In this document: positions 62,872-64,000 of the stretch, piece after piece
Layout of the letters: every line of letters begins with the position of its first letter
Position numbering within the stretch: position 1 is the first letter of the stretch
NCBI GenBank assembly: GCA_963726575.1
Contig: CAVSCR010000006.1
Coordinates: forward strand, 62,001 to 126,000
Direction: 5' to 3'
Length of the DNA: 64,000 nucleotides
Source: CAVSCR01 sp963726575
GTDB lineage: Bacteria > Actinomycetota > Actinomycetes > JAHEKZ01
The notes under the pieces: model-generated
Databases searched by the model: none
The model's input: the letters and a program-made list of their open reading frames with translations, nothing else
Told to the model about the DNA's origin: nothing
Program-made: the position numbers and the translations under genes

Positions 62872-64000
62872 GCGGGATCGACGTCCGGGAGGCGATCGGC
62901 CAGGCTCACCACGACGAGTGGGCACGGGTCGTTGCCGGCCTGACCAGGCGTTTCGGTGACCTCGACATCGCAGAGGAGGCGGCGGCCGAGGCGTTCGCGA
63001 TCGCCGTCGAGCGGTGGACGGCCGACGGCGTACCACCCAATCCCGGTGGGTGGCTGACCACTACCGCGACCCGCAAGGCGATCGACCGGATCCGGCGCGA
63101 GAACAACTACGAGACCAAGCAGAAGGAAGCTCAGGTGCTGTACGACAAGGACCCGCCCGAGCCTCTCGGCGCCATAGACGACGACCGGCTACGGCTGCTC
63201 TTCACGTGCTCTCACCCGGCGCTCGCGATGGAGGCCCGGGTCGCGCTGACGCTGCGCCTGGTCGCCGGTCTGACCGTTGCCGAGATCGCCCGTGCCTTCC
63301 TGGTGCAGGAGTCCACCATGGGGCAGCGGATCACCCGCGCAAAGGCCAAGATCAAGGCAGCTCGCATCCCCTACCGGGTACCGTCCGCGCAGGACATCCC
63401 GGCTCGCGTCTCCGGCGTACTCGCCGTCCTCTTCCTCGTCTTCAACGAGGGCTACCTGGCCACCGGCCCCGACACCGATCCGGTACGTCAGGACCTGACC
63501 GCCGAGGCGATCCGGCTCACCCGCCTGATCCGTGCCCTCATGCCGGAGGACGGTGAGGCGGCCGGCCTGCTCGCCCTGATGCTGCTGAGCGAGGCCCGCC
63601 GCAACGCCCGGGTCTCGGCGAGCGGCGAACTGGTCACCCTCGACGAGCAGGACCGGGCGGCCTGGGACCCAGCCTTGATCGCCGAGGGTCATCGGCTGGT
63701 GCGCGAGCGCCTGGTCGCCGGTGTGGCTCCGGGTCGCTACCAAATCCTCGCAGCGATCAACGCCGTCCACACCTCCGCGCGCGACGTGCGCGACACCGAC
63801 TGGTCGCAGGTCGTCGCCCTTTATGACCAGCTCGAGCACCTCGACCCCTCGCCGATCATCGCCCTCAACCGGGCAATCGCGGTCGGCGAGCTCGACGGCC
63901 CGGAGGTGGCGCTGTCGGTGATCGACCGTCTCGAGGACTCGTTGGCCGGTTATCACGCCTACCACGCCACGCGCGCCGACCTGCTGCGCCGGCTGGGCCG
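62868..64000 (+). CDS. ECF42-type RNA polymerase sigma factor (cut by window edge)
   Basis: At least 377 codons are visible and the end lies beyond the window. The N-terminal part is a sigma-70 region 2/4 arrangement (FGDLDIAEEAAAEAFAIAVE, GWLTTTATRKAIDRIRREN, RVALTLRLVAGLTVAEIARA, ESTMGQRITRAKAKIKAARI). It is followed by a long C-terminal extension with helical repeats (DLTAEAIRLTRLIRAL and on), the hallmark of ECF42. No anti-sigma factor is nearby; the extension and the YCII partner are thought to replace it. Confidence 0.88.
   Translation, partial: MSGIDVREAIGQAHHDEWARVVAGLTRRFGDLDIAEEAAAEAFAIAVERWTADGVPPNPGGWLTTTATRKAIDRIRRENNYETKQKEAQVLYDKDPPEPLGAIDDDRLRLLFTCSHPALAMEARVALTLRLVAGLTVAEIARAFLVQESTMGQRITRAKAKIKAARIPYRVPSAQDIPARVSGVLAVLFLVFNEGYLATGPDTDPVRQDLTAEAIRLTRLIRALMPEDGEAAGLLALMLLSEARRNARVSASGELVTLDEQDRAAWDPALIAEGHRLVRERLVAGVAPGRYQILAAINAVHTSARDVRDTDWSQVVALYDQLEHLDPSPIIALNRAIAVGELDGPEVALSVIDRLEDSLAGYHAYHATRADLLRRLG

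Overview
The window is high-GC DNA from a Gram-positive actinobacterium (Actinomycetota). The signs are frequent GTG starts, many stop/start overlaps, families that are largely actinobacterial (DUF3039, DUF2505), GTP-dependent PEP carboxykinase, a KdpF-type micropeptide, and a HelR-type RNA-polymerase helicase preceded by a rifamycin-associated element. I cannot name a genus from sequence alone. I found no rRNA or tRNA gene, insertion sequence, phage gene or CRISPR array, so this reads as a chromosomal segment.

Layout. 0-3 kb: an edge-cut secreted family-18 glycosidase and a class V (SufS-like) aminotransferase. 2.8-9.1 kb: tyrosine/homogentisate breakdown (hpd, hmgA, fah), with an unrecognised protein translationally coupled to fah, an Lrp and an IclR regulator, and the stump of an M1 peptidase. 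9.2-13.6 kb: an amino-acid ABC importer (ATPase, permease, binding lipoprotein), an MFS exporter and a DUF3039 protein, all broken by single-base frameshifts. 13.6-17.8 kb: YqgE, thioredoxin, arginine deiminase and pckG. 18-22 kb: a cytochrome P450 trailing a complete AmmeMemoRadiSam set. 22-30 kb: Tag glycosylase, a DUF2505 protein coupled to a homoserine-dehydrogenase-like enzyme, a cold-shock protein, small membrane proteins, an ABC exporter and a frameshifted winged-helix protein. 30-38.8 kb: a full kdpFABCDE potassium operon with an extra leader micropeptide in front and a methyltransferase coupled behind. 39.6-44.7 kb: a bidirectional [NiFe]-hydrogenase operon of the group 3b type, including a cyclic-nucleotide-binding-fold protein and a maturation protease. 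44.8-54 kb: NADP-type glutamate dehydrogenase, an amino-acid permease, a large FAD/Fe-S 2-hydroxyacid dehydrogenase, an isochorismatase-like hydrolase, a second cyclic-nucleotide-binding-fold protein and a wax-ester synthase/DGAT. 54-60 kb: a serine hydrolase, an OafA-type acyltransferase, a GNAT enzyme and a secreted RCC1 propeller. 60-64 kb: helR with its element, then a YCII protein coupled to an ECF42-type sigma factor cut by the right edge.

How the parts connect. Hpd, HmgA and Fah take 4-hydroxyphenylpyruvate to fumarate and acetoacetate, but no recognisable maleylacetoacetate isomerase is present. The hydrogenase, glutamate dehydrogenase and wax-ester synthase would suit a redox-balance and energy-starvation programme. 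DosR/DevR-like GGGAC boxes lie upstream of all three, but this is a motif-level inference only.

Data quality. Genes at about 7.8, 9.2-13.5, 21.2, 28.9-29.4, 41.6 and 42.5 kb contain frame changes while their protein motifs stay intact. Several have a span that is a multiple of three plus one. I read most of these as base-insertion errors in the assembly rather than true gene decay; the 9.2-13.5 kb patch is dense enough to need checking against reads.
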